Source: Candidatus Aenigmatarchaeota archaeon (GTDB taxonomy: Archaea; Aenigmatarchaeota; Aenigmatarchaeia; GW2011-AR5; JAGGXF01). Taken from it: DNA of 33,008 nt. The notes under the pieces are model-generated. The model ran no database searches. It saw only the letters and a list, made by a program, of their open reading frames with translations, and was not told the origin of the DNA. Position numbers and translations under genes: made by a program. This document shows positions 24,008 to 31,296 of this stretch, piece by piece. The first letter of the stretch is position 1. Each line of letters starts with the position of its first letter. The stretch is from NCBI GenBank assembly GCA_021163205.1, contig JAGGXF010000018.1:1-33008 (forward strand). Direction: 5' to 3'.

Positions 24008-24053
24008 TGATGACATCACAATTTATTTATTATGTAGTGCGCAAAGATAAAAC

Positions 24054-25070
24054 ATGCGTGCAAGGTTTTACGAGGGATTCACGGTTTATGAGAATGGAGT
24101 AGGTCCTGTTTATGTTGTTCTTCATGGCGGCCCTGCTTTGGGCGCTTTCGCATATAGAGACGAAACAGCCGAAACCGTCGGAAGTTTTCTTGTCGAAAAG
24201 GGCGGAACGTTGATAATATCCAATATGGCGCGTAACAGAATTTATGGAATAGATATGAATAGGCTTCCGCCACCAAAGGCCAAAGCACTCGGGATGTATA
24301 AAATATTTCTTGACAAACCTTTTTCAGCAAATGCAAGAGAGTACAGAAAAAAGTACGCGTGGGTCGCGATTGATGAGAGAGAGCATGAAAAGAAGAAAAA
24401 AATATACGAAAGATTTTGGCACACAACAAAGAGCTATGGAAATTTTTTTGTCTTGTTACATAGAAAGTTTTCCTTGCTAAAAAATTATCCAAGCATTATG
24501 GACCTTTCGACATTCGACAGCAAGGGCATAGATAGGAACACTCTAAAGATAATTGTTGATAAAATCAATGAAAGATATAAGACATTCTTTGAGAAACTTA
24601 GGGTCCCGTTTATGACCGAAGTATTAAGCAAAGAAAAACAGATACTAATCGAAGCAAAACTCGAGAAAGAAAAACTTGACGTGAAAAAACTGAAAGATAA
24701 ATATCAATGGACGCTTGCAGAGGAGCTTAAAATGATTAAGAATTATGCACCACCTCATGTATTTGACCGGGTCAGATCAAAATTTACAATTTCAAGATAT
24801 ATGAGAGCAGCAAGAATTGCTGCCGAGAGATGCGGACCACCGCTTGTCACTGTTGAACGCTTTTTTAAGGGGAAATTATCTTATGGACCAAAAAAATCTC
24901 TTGTTCATCCAAACAATATCGTAGTTCAAGTCGAGTTGGACGCGTTTTTCAATAAGTACTATCCGGATGAAACAAGCAACATAATGTTCGAAATCATAAC
25001 ATCAATAAAAATGGCCGAGCTATATAAAAAAATAGGATTTAGTCAGAAAAATATTAAAGAGTTCTTGTGA
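24054..25070 (+). CDS. N-formylglutamate amidohydrolase-like (AstE-fold) hydrolase
   Basis: 338 residues. Near the N-terminus VVLHGG (His24), RDETAETVG and RNRIYGIDMNR (Asp67, Asn69, Arg70) match the zinc-ligand and substrate-arginine motifs of the N-formylglutamate deformylase/AstE fold. The C-terminal LVTVERFFKGKLSYG and IVVQVELDAF fit the end of that fold. The middle 140 residues are helical and Lys-rich and may be an insertion. The family removes acyl groups from glutamate-like substrates, so here it may deacylate or hydrolyse the product of the neighbouring ligases. ATG 24054 follows TATA-like atttatttat by about 27 bases (leaderless). The family call rests on motifs only. Confidence 0.6.
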   Translation: MRARFYEGFTVYENGVGPVYVVLHGGPALGAFAYRDETAETVGSFLVEKGGTLIISNMARNRIYGIDMNRLPPPKAKALGMYKIFLDKPFSANAREYRKKYAWVAIDEREHEKKKKIYERFWHTTKSYGNFFVLLHRKFSLLKNYPSIMDLSTFDSKGIDRNTLKIIVDKINERYKTFFEKLRVPFMTEVLSKEKQILIEAKLEKEKLDVKKLKDKYQWTLAEELKMIKNYAPPHVFDRVRSKFTISRYMRAARIAAERCGPPLVTVERFFKGKLSYGPKKSLVHPNNIVVQVELDAFFNKYYPDETSNIMFEIITSIKMAELYKKIGFSQKNIKEFL

Positions 25071-25107
25071 ATAAGTCTTTAAAAGCTGCAAGTTCAAGGC
25101 TTTGTAT

Positions 25108-26178
25108 ATGAGGCCGAAACAATATAACTTTTCAAGTCACGAGTTTGATTTTGGCATAGAAGAGGAATTCTTTCTTGTAGATAGTTTCGGAAATCCCGCA
25201 CCAGTTGCTGACAGGATTTTAAAGGCTTTACCAGCATCGTTGCTTAGCCACAAAATTGTTTATTATGAGTTTCATAAGTCACAAATAGAAATTAATACAG
25301 GCATATGCGAGGACATCGACGACGCCAGACGGGATTTGGAATTTCTTCGTGGTCTTGTTCTTGATGCTGCTAAAGATTTTGGTGTCACACCCGTCGGCAT
25401 TGGAACGCACCCAACAGCAGATTGGAAGATTAGCGAACTAAATCCTCAGTATGCAAGGAATGTTGTCCGGCGAAAGCAAATGGAGGCATATCTTACATGC
25501 GGCAACCATATTCACATAAGTTTGAGAGCGAAAGATATTGTTAAGGTCATCAATGCTATAAGGTACTATGTTCCGATGGTTATACCGCTGGCAGCCAACT
25601 CTCCATTCTGGATTGGAAAGGAAACCGGGTATCAAGATTATCGACTGAAGGTTGTGGAGATTGCCCACACGCTTGACAAACGATATGCCGGACTTCCACC
25701 CGCGTTGAAAAACCTCAAGCAGTGGAACAAGCTTTATCAGAGCAAAGACATTCCAATGTATTGGGATATTAGGCCAAACTTCAAGTATGGAACAATGGAG
25801 GTCAGATTTTTGGATCAACAACCATCTATAACTGACATAATATCTTTGACAACTTTTGTTAGGCTTCTAACAATCGGTTTGACAAAGAGAAAGATCGGCA
25901 TCCCTTATATGAAAGAATCTGAGCTCTTGAAGCTTCGTTCAGACGCGATAAAAAAAGGCATGAGTGCAAATTTTCGTAGAAAATCTTTGAGAGAGCACGC
26001 AAAAATACTTTATCAAAAGGTTATGGAGTTGTCAGATTATTATACCGGTGATAAAAAAATATTCAGGCCTATAGCAAAAAAGATGAAAAAAAATCTTGCC
26101 GAAGAGCAGCTATCAATATGGAAAGTCCTCGGGCCAAAAAAACTTATTAAAAATTTTTCAAGAAGATTTATGAAATAA
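25108..26178 (+). CDS. GCS2-type carboxylate-amine ligase (YbdK-like)
   Basis: An ATP-dependent ligase of the glutamate-cysteine ligase 2 family (glutamine synthetase fold) that joins a carboxylate, often glutamate, to an amine. Motifs: DFGIEEEFFLVD at residues about 14-25, YEFHKSQIEINTG, TCGNHIHISL, and a C-terminal RPNFKYGTMEVRFLDQQPS. 356 residues, typical. ATG 25108 is preferred over TTG 25102 because ctttaaaag at about 25077 is placed for a leaderless start at 25108. The true acceptor is unknown; the gene context suggests a peptide or protein tag and not glutathione. Confidence 0.85.
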   Translation: MRPKQYNFSSHEFDFGIEEEFFLVDSFGNPAPVADRILKALPASLLSHKIVYYEFHKSQIEINTGICEDIDDARRDLEFLRGLVLDAAKDFGVTPVGIGTHPTADWKISELNPQYARNVVRRKQMEAYLTCGNHIHISLRAKDIVKVINAIRYYVPMVIPLAANSPFWIGKETGYQDYRLKVVEIAHTLDKRYAGLPPALKNLKQWNKLYQSKDIPMYWDIRPNFKYGTMEVRFLDQQPSITDIISLTTFVRLLTIGLTKRKIGIPYMKESELLKLRSDAIKKGMSANFRRKSLREHAKILYQKVMELSDYYTGDKKIFRPIAKKMKKNLAEEQLSIWKVLGPKKLIKNFSRRFMK

Positions 26179-26244
26179 AGCATTTTTCAGATAATTAATC
26201 TTTTAATAGCTTGAATGCGACAATCTTTTTAATAGGGAGATGAA

Positions 26245-26619
26245 ATGAGAAGAGAAAAGAAAACGGTTGGTCTTATAGAAAGAGTTGAAGTCATAGGTAA
26301 AAAAGTTGTTTCCACGAATGCAAAGTTTGATACCGGAGCTTCCGGAAATTCAATAGACACGACACTTGCTGCGAAGGCGCAACTTGGCCCTATAGTTTCC
26401 GTAGTCAAAATCAAACAGGCAAATTTGAAAGAGCCGAAAAGAAGGCCTGTAGTCGACGTGACCTTTAGGATAAAGGGAAAAAAATACAAAACCCGGGCAA
26501 ATATAGAAGACAGGTCACATATGTCATATCCTGTTCTCATAGGGCGTGAGTTAATAAGAAATAATTTTGTTGTTGATGTAGCAAAGACTGGGAGAAGAAA
26601 GAAGGCGAAAAAATGTTAA
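26245..26619 (+). CDS. RimB-like retropepsin-fold aspartyl protease
   Basis: 124 residues with the retropepsin-like signature KFDTGASGNSIDTT (Asp29-Thr-Gly) and the closing IGRELIRNNFVVDV. Such small proteins, often annotated as ATP-dependent zinc proteases, are encoded next to RimK. In bacteria RimB removes or trims glutamates that RimK adds to ribosomal protein S6. ATG 26245 follows gggagatgaa, a good ribosome-binding site, with TATA-like cttttaata about 40 bases up. Its stop overlaps the RimK start, so the two are translated together. Confidence 0.88.
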   Translation: MRREKKTVGLIERVEVIGKKVVSTNAKFDTGASGNSIDTTLAAKAQLGPIVSVVKIKQANLKEPKRRPVVDVTFRIKGKKYKTRANIEDRSHMSYPVLIGRELIRNNFVVDVAKTGRRKKAKKC

Positions 26620-27494
26620 ATAAAAAACTGCTTATTGTAGCCCCATCTAACTATGCAAAATCAACCCAGATGCTCGTTGATGAGGCAAAGAAGGTTTTTT
26701 CTACGGTGGAGTTAGTTCCTATTAACGACATATCTCTTAAGCTGGATGAAAAAACTTGGTCCATGATTTACAAAGATACAAATCTGGCAGAGTTTGACTA
26801 TTGTCTGCCACGGATAGATGCCAAACGTGCTTTACACGGGTATCATGTGATAAGATTTATGGACCATCTTGGTATTGATAAACCGTATTCTGCTGAAACG
26901 ATACTAATGGCTCATAACAAGTTTGAAACCTTGGAGCAGATGAAAAAAGCGGGCGTTCCGATACCAACTACATATACGGCAGGGTCTGTGACTGCCGCAA
27001 AGGATATTCTGAAGAGGATGGACTACCCTGTTGTCATAAAGGTTGTTGATGGGTTTGGTGGTCGGGGCGTAGTCATGGTAGAAGATTTTGAGTCTGCCCA
27101 ATCTGTTGTAGAGACCATGAAGATTCTTAAAAAAGAGATCATAATAGAAGAGTTTGTCGGTAGTGGTGGTGAAGACATACGTGCTTTTATTGTCGGTGGA
27201 GAAATCGTGGCAGGTATGAAACGGAAAGCAAAAACGGGCGACTTCCGTTCTAACCTCTTCTCAGGTGGCAAGGCAACTCATTTTACTGTGACAGGTGAGT
27301 TTAAAGATGTTGCACTCAAGGCAGCTGCAGCGGCAGGCAGCGATATAATTGCCATAGATATGATAGACTCTCCTGATGGTCCAAAGGTCATTGAGGTCAA
27401 TATCAACCCGGGTATAAAAGGCATACAAAAGGTCACGAACATCAATGTTGCTGGTCGAATCATAGAATTCATTGCGAAGCGATTGGAGAAATAA
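26613..27494 (+). CDS. RimK-like ATP-grasp glutamate (amino acid) ligase
   Basis: 293 residues of the RimK family, which adds glutamate or similar amino acids to the C-terminus or side chain of a protein or cofactor; archaeal relatives also glutamylate tetrahydrosarcinapterin and F420. The pre-ATP-grasp domain includes YCLPRIDAKRALHGYHVI. The ATP-grasp domain has HNKFETLEQMKKAGVPIP, YPVVIKVVDGFGGRGVVMVE, IIIEEFVGSGGEDIRAFIVG and the metal-binding end KVIEVNINPGIKG. The start ATG 26613 overlaps rimB by seven bases. Target unknown here; protein tagging is an inference from the RimB partner. Confidence 0.9.
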   Translation: MLNKKLLIVAPSNYAKSTQMLVDEAKKVFSTVELVPINDISLKLDEKTWSMIYKDTNLAEFDYCLPRIDAKRALHGYHVIRFMDHLGIDKPYSAETILMAHNKFETLEQMKKAGVPIPTTYTAGSVTAAKDILKRMDYPVVIKVVDGFGGRGVVMVEDFESAQSVVETMKILKKEIIIEEFVGSGGEDIRAFIVGGEIVAGMKRKAKTGDFRSNLFSGGKATHFTVTGEFKDVALKAAAAAGSDIIAIDMIDSPDGPKVIEVNINPGIKGIQKVTNINVAGRIIEFIAKRLEK

Positions 27495-27508
27495 AATTTC
27501 TATAAACG

Positions 27509-27610
27509 GTGAAGAAGAGAGAACCTGCCGTGAAGAAAGTCATGAGGCGATTTAAAAAAGTTATGCCTAAAAAAGAAGAGCATCTCCAGCTAGGAGAAAA
27601 AAATCAAATA
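27509..27610 (+). pseudogene. Direct repeat copy 2: displaced 3' fragment of the pilus ATPase gene
   Basis: 102 bases nearly identical to 20177-20279, the region encoding the basic tail of the pilus ATPase. One A is lost from the seven-A run, so the original frame is broken (the original KKRRASPARR becomes KKEEHLQLGE); an A-to-G change follows in gctaggag. Nothing of the ATPase lies upstream of it; rimK ends 15 bases before. The 62-residue track ORF across it is best read as a chance ORF on a gene remnant. The rest of the 244-base gap between rimK and tRNA-Met shows no gene. Confidence 0.85.
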
Positions 27611-27738
27611 TTGGACATTCAGAACGATATACGGCTTTTTTATCTTCGGTGCGTGTGTTTAAAGACAAACCTCGAAGCAGTTGATTTAAGAGATTAATCT
27701 GAAAAATCGTTTTTAACTTCTTTGGCATTTGCTCGAAA

Positions 27739-27910
27739 TGCCGGAGACGGGTTTCGAACCCGCGACCTCTACGTTTCTGCGCCTTGATTCTTTCATTGCT
27801 GCGAAAACAGCTCAAAGCTCATAAAACTTATGAGCGTAGCGCTCTACCATTTCTCCAGTTTTTCAGCACCCTCGACCATTTGGCAGAAAAACTGACTGAG
27901 CTACTCCGGC
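27739..27910 (-). tRNA. trnM: tRNA-Met (CAT), elongator type, with two introns including one in the D-loop
   Basis: Read on the minus strand: acceptor GCCGGAG/CTCCGGC, D-stem GCTC/GAGC, anticodon stem CTACG/CGTAG with loop C-T-CAT-A-A, T-stem GCGGG/CCCGT with loop TTCGAAA, discriminator A. The acceptor and anticodon stem are those of an elongator Met tRNA and not the initiator. A canonical intron of about 54 bases (27775-27828) follows base 37 and begins by pairing with the anticodon (GCTCATAA-gt-TTATGAGC). A second insertion of about 45 bases (near 27850-27894) interrupts the D-loop and folds as AGTTTTTC...GAAAAACT. Removing both leaves a 73-base cloverleaf with D-loop AGTTGGTA. Exact splice points of the D-loop intron are uncertain. 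Confidence 0.85.
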
Positions 27911-27911
27911 A

Positions 27912-28280
27912 TTAGGAAGATTTTTCATTTTTCTTTGCTTCGTAAAAAAGTTTTTTTGCGTCTTCAGCCGTTTTTGCCTCGGCATCGCCGAAAACGTGCG
28001 GGTGGCGTCTTATCATCTTTTCTTTCAGTTCATTCAGAGACTCTTCAAGCGTGAACATGCCCTGTTCTTCTGCTATTTCTGTCATGAGCAACAACCCAAA
28101 CAACACGTTTCCTATTTCTTCTCTGATGTTCTCGGTGTCGTCTTTATCTATTGCTTCAGCGAGCTCTTTTGCTTCGTCTAATAAATCTTGCTTTAAGCTT
28201 TTTATTGTTTGTTCGCGGTCCCAGGGGCATTCCTTTCTGAGCTTATGGACGAGTTCCCTGATATCAGATATGTCTGTCAT
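27912..28280 (-). CDS. mazG: MazG-type nucleoside triphosphate pyrophosphohydrolase
   Basis: 122 residues of the all-alpha NTP pyrophosphatase family, which hydrolyses (d)NTPs to monophosphates and pyrophosphate as a housecleaning enzyme. MazG features are RKECPWDREQTIKSLKQDLL, DEAKELAEAI and EEIGNVLFGLLL. The last ExxD metal site reads EIGN, with Asn in place of Asp. It is a single-domain form. Start ATG 28280 follows aagtgatatc. It lies 19 bases after rfcS and its stop is one base before the tRNA-Met 5' end, so the three probably share a transcript. Confidence 0.9.
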   Translation of the reverse strand: MTDISDIRELVHKLRKECPWDREQTIKSLKQDLLDEAKELAEAIDKDDTENIREEIGNVLFGLLLMTEIAEEQGMFTLEESLNELKEKMIRRHPHVFGDAEAKTAEDAKKLFYEAKKNEKSS

Positions 28281-28299
28281 GATATCACTTAGTTATGGA

Positions 28300-29250
28300 T
28301 TAACTCTTAATCAATCCAAGCTGTGCCAGCAACGCCTCCAATTGTATTAATTCGTTACTGCCTTCGGTTAGCCTGAATTCATATTCTCCTGTTTTGGTAA
28401 TTAGCTCCATCTTCTTTTTGTCTGGTATTTGCAGAGAGAATATCTGCTTGTGAATCTGCTTTATTATATCTTCACCTGAAAGACCCTTCTCAAAAAGCAG
28501 GTCTACCAAGATTTTTCTGGCCTCTGTGAACTTTCCTTTAAGTGCGAGATTGAGCATGTCCGAGATTTGCCTTGGTTCTGCCTTACCCGCAGTTTGCAGT
28601 ATTATTTTTGTCGTTATCTTCTTGCTGGATATAGCCGCTGTCTGTAAAATATTTATGGCCTTTCTCATATCACCTTCACTTATGTCGAATATCAGACCAA
28701 GGGATTTCTCATCTATCTTCAATTTTTCTGCTTTCTGTATCTTTTTCAGGTATTCAGTGGCTTCCTTTTTTGTAAGTCGCGAGAATCGGAAGACAGCACA
28801 CCTGCTCTGTATTGGTAGAATGATTTTTGATGAGTAGTTGGCAGCTAATATGAAGCGGCACGTGTCGGCAAAATTTTCCATGGTTCTTCTTAGAGCCTGC
28901 TGTGCATCCCTGGTCAGGGCATCTGCCTCGTCAAGATATATTATCTTAAAAGAATCTCCTATGGCTCTTGTTCTTGCAAAATCCTTAACTTTTGTTCTTA
29001 TGGTATCTATTCCTCGCTCGTCTGAGGCATTGAGTTCAAGAAAATTAGATTTAAAATTTTCTCCGAACAATTCCCTTGCGATACACAACGCTGCTGTTGT
29101 TTTCCCTGTTCCGGCTGGTCCTGCAAAAAGGCAATGCGGCAGCGAGCGCTTCTTAACAAACGACTCAAGCCTGTTAACTATCTCGTTTTGACCAGCCATT
29201 TCTTCGAGTTTTTTTGGTCTGTATTTCTCTGTCCATATCTCTTCAAACAT
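28300..29250 (-). CDS. rfcS: Replication factor C small subunit (clamp loader)
   Basis: An AAA+ ATPase that loads the PCNA clamp on primed DNA. Motifs in order: WTEKYRPKKLEEMAGQ (RFC box II-like), Walker A GPAGTGKTT at 44-52, ELNASDERGIDTIR, Walker B IYLDEADALT with DEAD at 107-110, AANYSSKIILPIQSRC (sensor 1 and the SRC arginine finger), and a helical collar at the C-terminus. 316 residues, the usual length. ATG 29250 follows aagtgattgt. It shares an intergenic region with the divergent transglutaminase gene. Confidence 0.96.
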   Translation of the reverse strand: MFEEIWTEKYRPKKLEEMAGQNEIVNRLESFVKKRSLPHCLFAGPAGTGKTTAALCIARELFGENFKSNFLELNASDERGIDTIRTKVKDFARTRAIGDSFKIIYLDEADALTRDAQQALRRTMENFADTCRFILAANYSSKIILPIQSRCAVFRFSRLTKKEATEYLKKIQKAEKLKIDEKSLGLIFDISEGDMRKAINILQTAAISSKKITTKIILQTAGKAEPRQISDMLNLALKGKFTEARKILVDLLFEKGLSGEDIIKQIHKQIFSLQIPDKKKMELITKTGEYEFRLTEGSNELIQLEALLAQLGLIKS

Positions 29251-29273
29251 ACAATCACTTTATTAACTAACTT

Positions 29274-29283
29274 TAATAAATTT
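29274..29283 (-). promoter_or_regulatory. TATA box for rfcS
   Basis: On the minus strand aatttattaa is centred about 28 bases before the rfcS ATG, with aagtgattgt as ribosome-binding site. It lies back to back with the promoter of the divergent gene. Confidence 0.5.
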
Positions 29284-29302
29284 CACGCATAATCTCTTAA
29301 AT

Positions 29303-29311
29303 CTTTATAAG
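29303..29311 (+). promoter_or_regulatory. TATA box for the transglutaminase-like gene
   Basis: CTTTATAAG is centred about 29 bases before ATG 29336, and no Shine-Dalgarno sequence lies between, so a leaderless transcript is likely. Confidence 0.6.
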
Positions 29312-29335
29312 TGCCCGCGAGAATTAATTTATTTA

Positions 29336-31150
29336 ATGAAAAAAACTTTTACAATTTACTTGGCCATATTTTTGTTTTTCTCAGTTGTTGCTGTCGCTTT
29401 TGCATCTTCGAAAGCTGTTGAGCAGTTTGATGTAGAGTTGGTCAAAAGTGGAACGCTTTATATAAGTGGAGATGTTAAAGATGTTTATCTAGATTTGTAT
29501 ATACCGCAAAAAGGTCTGGAAAATATCGAGGTAAGTCCTAACAACTATGAAAAAATAAAAGATGAATATAATAATGCGATGATAAGAATACACTGGAATA
29601 ACCTCTCTGGCATAGAAAAATACAGAGTAAAGTTCAAGATTAAAAGTGAAGCAAAACATTACAGGGACACGGAGTTTATGGGTTATTGGTACCAGCATCT
29701 CGAGAAGGCATTAGAAGAAACGCCACTAACCAAGCAGACAGATGAGATGAGGCGGTTAGCATATGGCAACGAAACAGATATGGAAAAGCTTATCAGGTTG
29801 ACCATGTGGGCAAAAAAGAATCTGAGATACGAGAGGGACCCAAAGAAGAGACAAACAAAATCTTCTGACTGGATGTTCAAATATCGTAGGGGCGCGTGCG
29901 GAGAGTATGCGAATCTCTTGACAGCATTGCTTCGTAGCGCAGGCATACCTGTAAGATATGTTGTTGGTTATGCTTATTCTCCTGAAACAACTAACGCTAC
30001 TGCTCTAGAGTCGCATGCATGGGTGGAAGCTCTCGTTGATGGAAGGTGGATACCTGCCGACCCAACATGGTTAGAAGTGGGCTATTTAGATGCCACACAC
30101 ATTCCGTTCGCATACCTGCAAGACAGCAACTTCACGGAGAGCATTCATTGGCGCGGTTCTGGAAGCGTTCAGTGGAAGAAGAATGCCATAGAATATAGTA
30201 TTCTCTCTATAAAGGAAAGAGAGCCGAGGATTTTGGCAATGTCAATTACTCCTGTCTGTGCCGGTGAATACGGGCTGATAACACTTGACGTGGCAGAACA
30301 TTTGAAGCAGTGCTCTATGGCTGACATATCTGTGCAGTCGTGTGTGGATAATATGCATCACCCTGTTTTAGAAATACGTGATGAGAGGAGGATGTTGTGG
30401 TTGTGTCCAGACCAGACGATTTATTGGCTCTTCCGGGCGCGAAATTTGAGTAGTGATTATAAATGTGTTGTTACTGCCTTTGATCAATCTGGTGCAACAG
30501 TCGAAAAGGAAATCGTTGTAGCAGGAAACGAAGAAACAGAGCAAATAGCTCTGGATGCGCCTGACCAGGTTTTGGTTAACCAGCAGTTTATGATTAAGTC
30601 AAAGACCGGTGGATTGTTTTTTTCACCGAATCTTACTGACGCTAAGGAGGGGAGAGAGTGGCGGCTTGTACTGAAAACACCCGGTAGATACAAATTTTAT
30701 TTCTACTCGCCCGGTTTTTTTGCCGAAAAAGATATAGATGTTGTGACCAAAAAGGAAACGAGTCTTTATGTTTATACACCGGAGCATGTCATTGCTGGCC
30801 AAAACTTTTCCGTGATAGTTAATCTACGAAATCTTTTGAACAAGCGAATATTTCCAACTGTGCGGGTCATATTCCACAACCAGACGCTGGAAGATATAGC
30901 AGTCTTGCAGCCGCTTGAAGATATCAATCTGACGTTTAAATTAAGAGCAAGCAAACCAGGAAGATACAAATTTGTTGCACTTGCCGAGTCGGACTATTTG
31001 AGCAGTTACACGACCGCAATAGATGTGGAAGAGCAAAAAACAATTGTTACTGAGTTGAAAAAGACCACCAAAAGTTTACTGAAAAAAATCTTGAGCTTTT
31101 TTGAGCTTTTTGGGCAGTATCTTAAGAGTGTGCTGGAAAAATATATATGA
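29336..31150 (+). CDS. Secreted transglutaminase-like protein
   Basis: 604 residues. A Sec signal peptide (MKKTFTIYLAIFLFFSVVAV) directs it outside the cell. The transglutaminase-like fold has its triad intact: Cys188 in RRGACGEYANL, His227 in ESHAWVE, Asp242 in WIPADPTW. The family includes cysteine proteases and crosslinking enzymes. The last 300 residues appear to hold Ig-like or other beta-sandwich domains (VVAGNEETEQIALDAPDQV; YTPEHVIAGQNFSVIVNLRN) and an amphipathic end (LLKKILSFFELFGQYLK) that may bind the membrane. It could process or crosslink cell-surface proteins; substrate unknown. ATG 29336 is supported by the TATA spacing. Confidence 0.87.
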   Translation: MKKTFTIYLAIFLFFSVVAVAFASSKAVEQFDVELVKSGTLYISGDVKDVYLDLYIPQKGLENIEVSPNNYEKIKDEYNNAMIRIHWNNLSGIEKYRVKFKIKSEAKHYRDTEFMGYWYQHLEKALEETPLTKQTDEMRRLAYGNETDMEKLIRLTMWAKKNLRYERDPKKRQTKSSDWMFKYRRGACGEYANLLTALLRSAGIPVRYVVGYAYSPETTNATALESHAWVEALVDGRWIPADPTWLEVGYLDATHIPFAYLQDSNFTESIHWRGSGSVQWKKNAIEYSILSIKEREPRILAMSITPVCAGEYGLITLDVAEHLKQCSMADISVQSCVDNMHHPVLEIRDERRMLWLCPDQTIYWLFRARNLSSDYKCVVTAFDQSGATVEKEIVVAGNEETEQIALDAPDQVLVNQQFMIKSKTGGLFFSPNLTDAKEGREWRLVLKTPGRYKFYFYSPGFFAEKDIDVVTKKETSLYVYTPEHVIAGQNFSVIVNLRNLLNKRIFPTVRVIFHNQTLEDIAVLQPLEDINLTFKLRASKPGRYKFVALAESDYLSSYTTAIDVEEQKTIVTELKKTTKSLLKKILSFFELFGQYLKSVLEKYI

Positions 31151-31186
31151 TGCATGTCGTTAAATCCATGTATAGGAAATCGATGT

Positions 31187-31296
31187 TCGCAAACCAGGCG
31201 TCTTAGCCCGGAAGTCCTAGAAACTGCGAACGAAGTGAGTGGTGTCTAGATAGGAAGTCCTAGAAACCATCAAGGAATATAAGGTTGGTGTCTAGT
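31187..31296 (+). repeat. Tandem hairpin repeat array C, upstream of the AK6-like gene
   Basis: The array holds the tail of a long-type unit (caaaccaggcgtcttag, matching caaaccaggtgtcag in array B), a unit at 31210-31249 whose end agtggtgtctaga is identical to the first 13 bases of the window, and a short unit from 31253 that matches array B at all but two positions across about 47 bases. GTTCGCA near 31185 can pair with TGCGAAC in the middle unit. The 146-base gap between the transglutaminase-like gene and the kinase holds no ORF besides this. Confidence 0.85.
31260..31295 (+). promoter_or_regulatory. Predicted start-site hairpin of the AK6-like mRNA
   Basis: CTAGAAACCATC can pair with GGTTGGTGTCTAG as at rnp1, again placing the only GGTG in the 3' arm, directly before the GTG start at 31297. 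Compared with array B, one base of the upper stem changes CACC to CATC, which leaves a T-G wobble. Confidence 0.5.

Noticed and set aside
24079-24492. Minus-strand ORFs of up to 137 residues opposite the FGase-like gene
   Set aside because: Cys/Phe/Arg-rich composition typical of antisense shadows, and no promoter or ribosome-binding site; the plus-strand protein has coherent motifs.
20282-27508. A classic integrative island
   Set aside because: The flanking direct repeats are suggestive, but no integrase, replication or phage gene is visible and the first genes are the expected partners of the ATPase. Kept only as a question in the findings.
27509-27697. A genuine 62-residue protein
   Set aside because: The first half is a frameshifted copy of the ATPase tail and the rest has no recognisable feature; it reads as a gene remnant.
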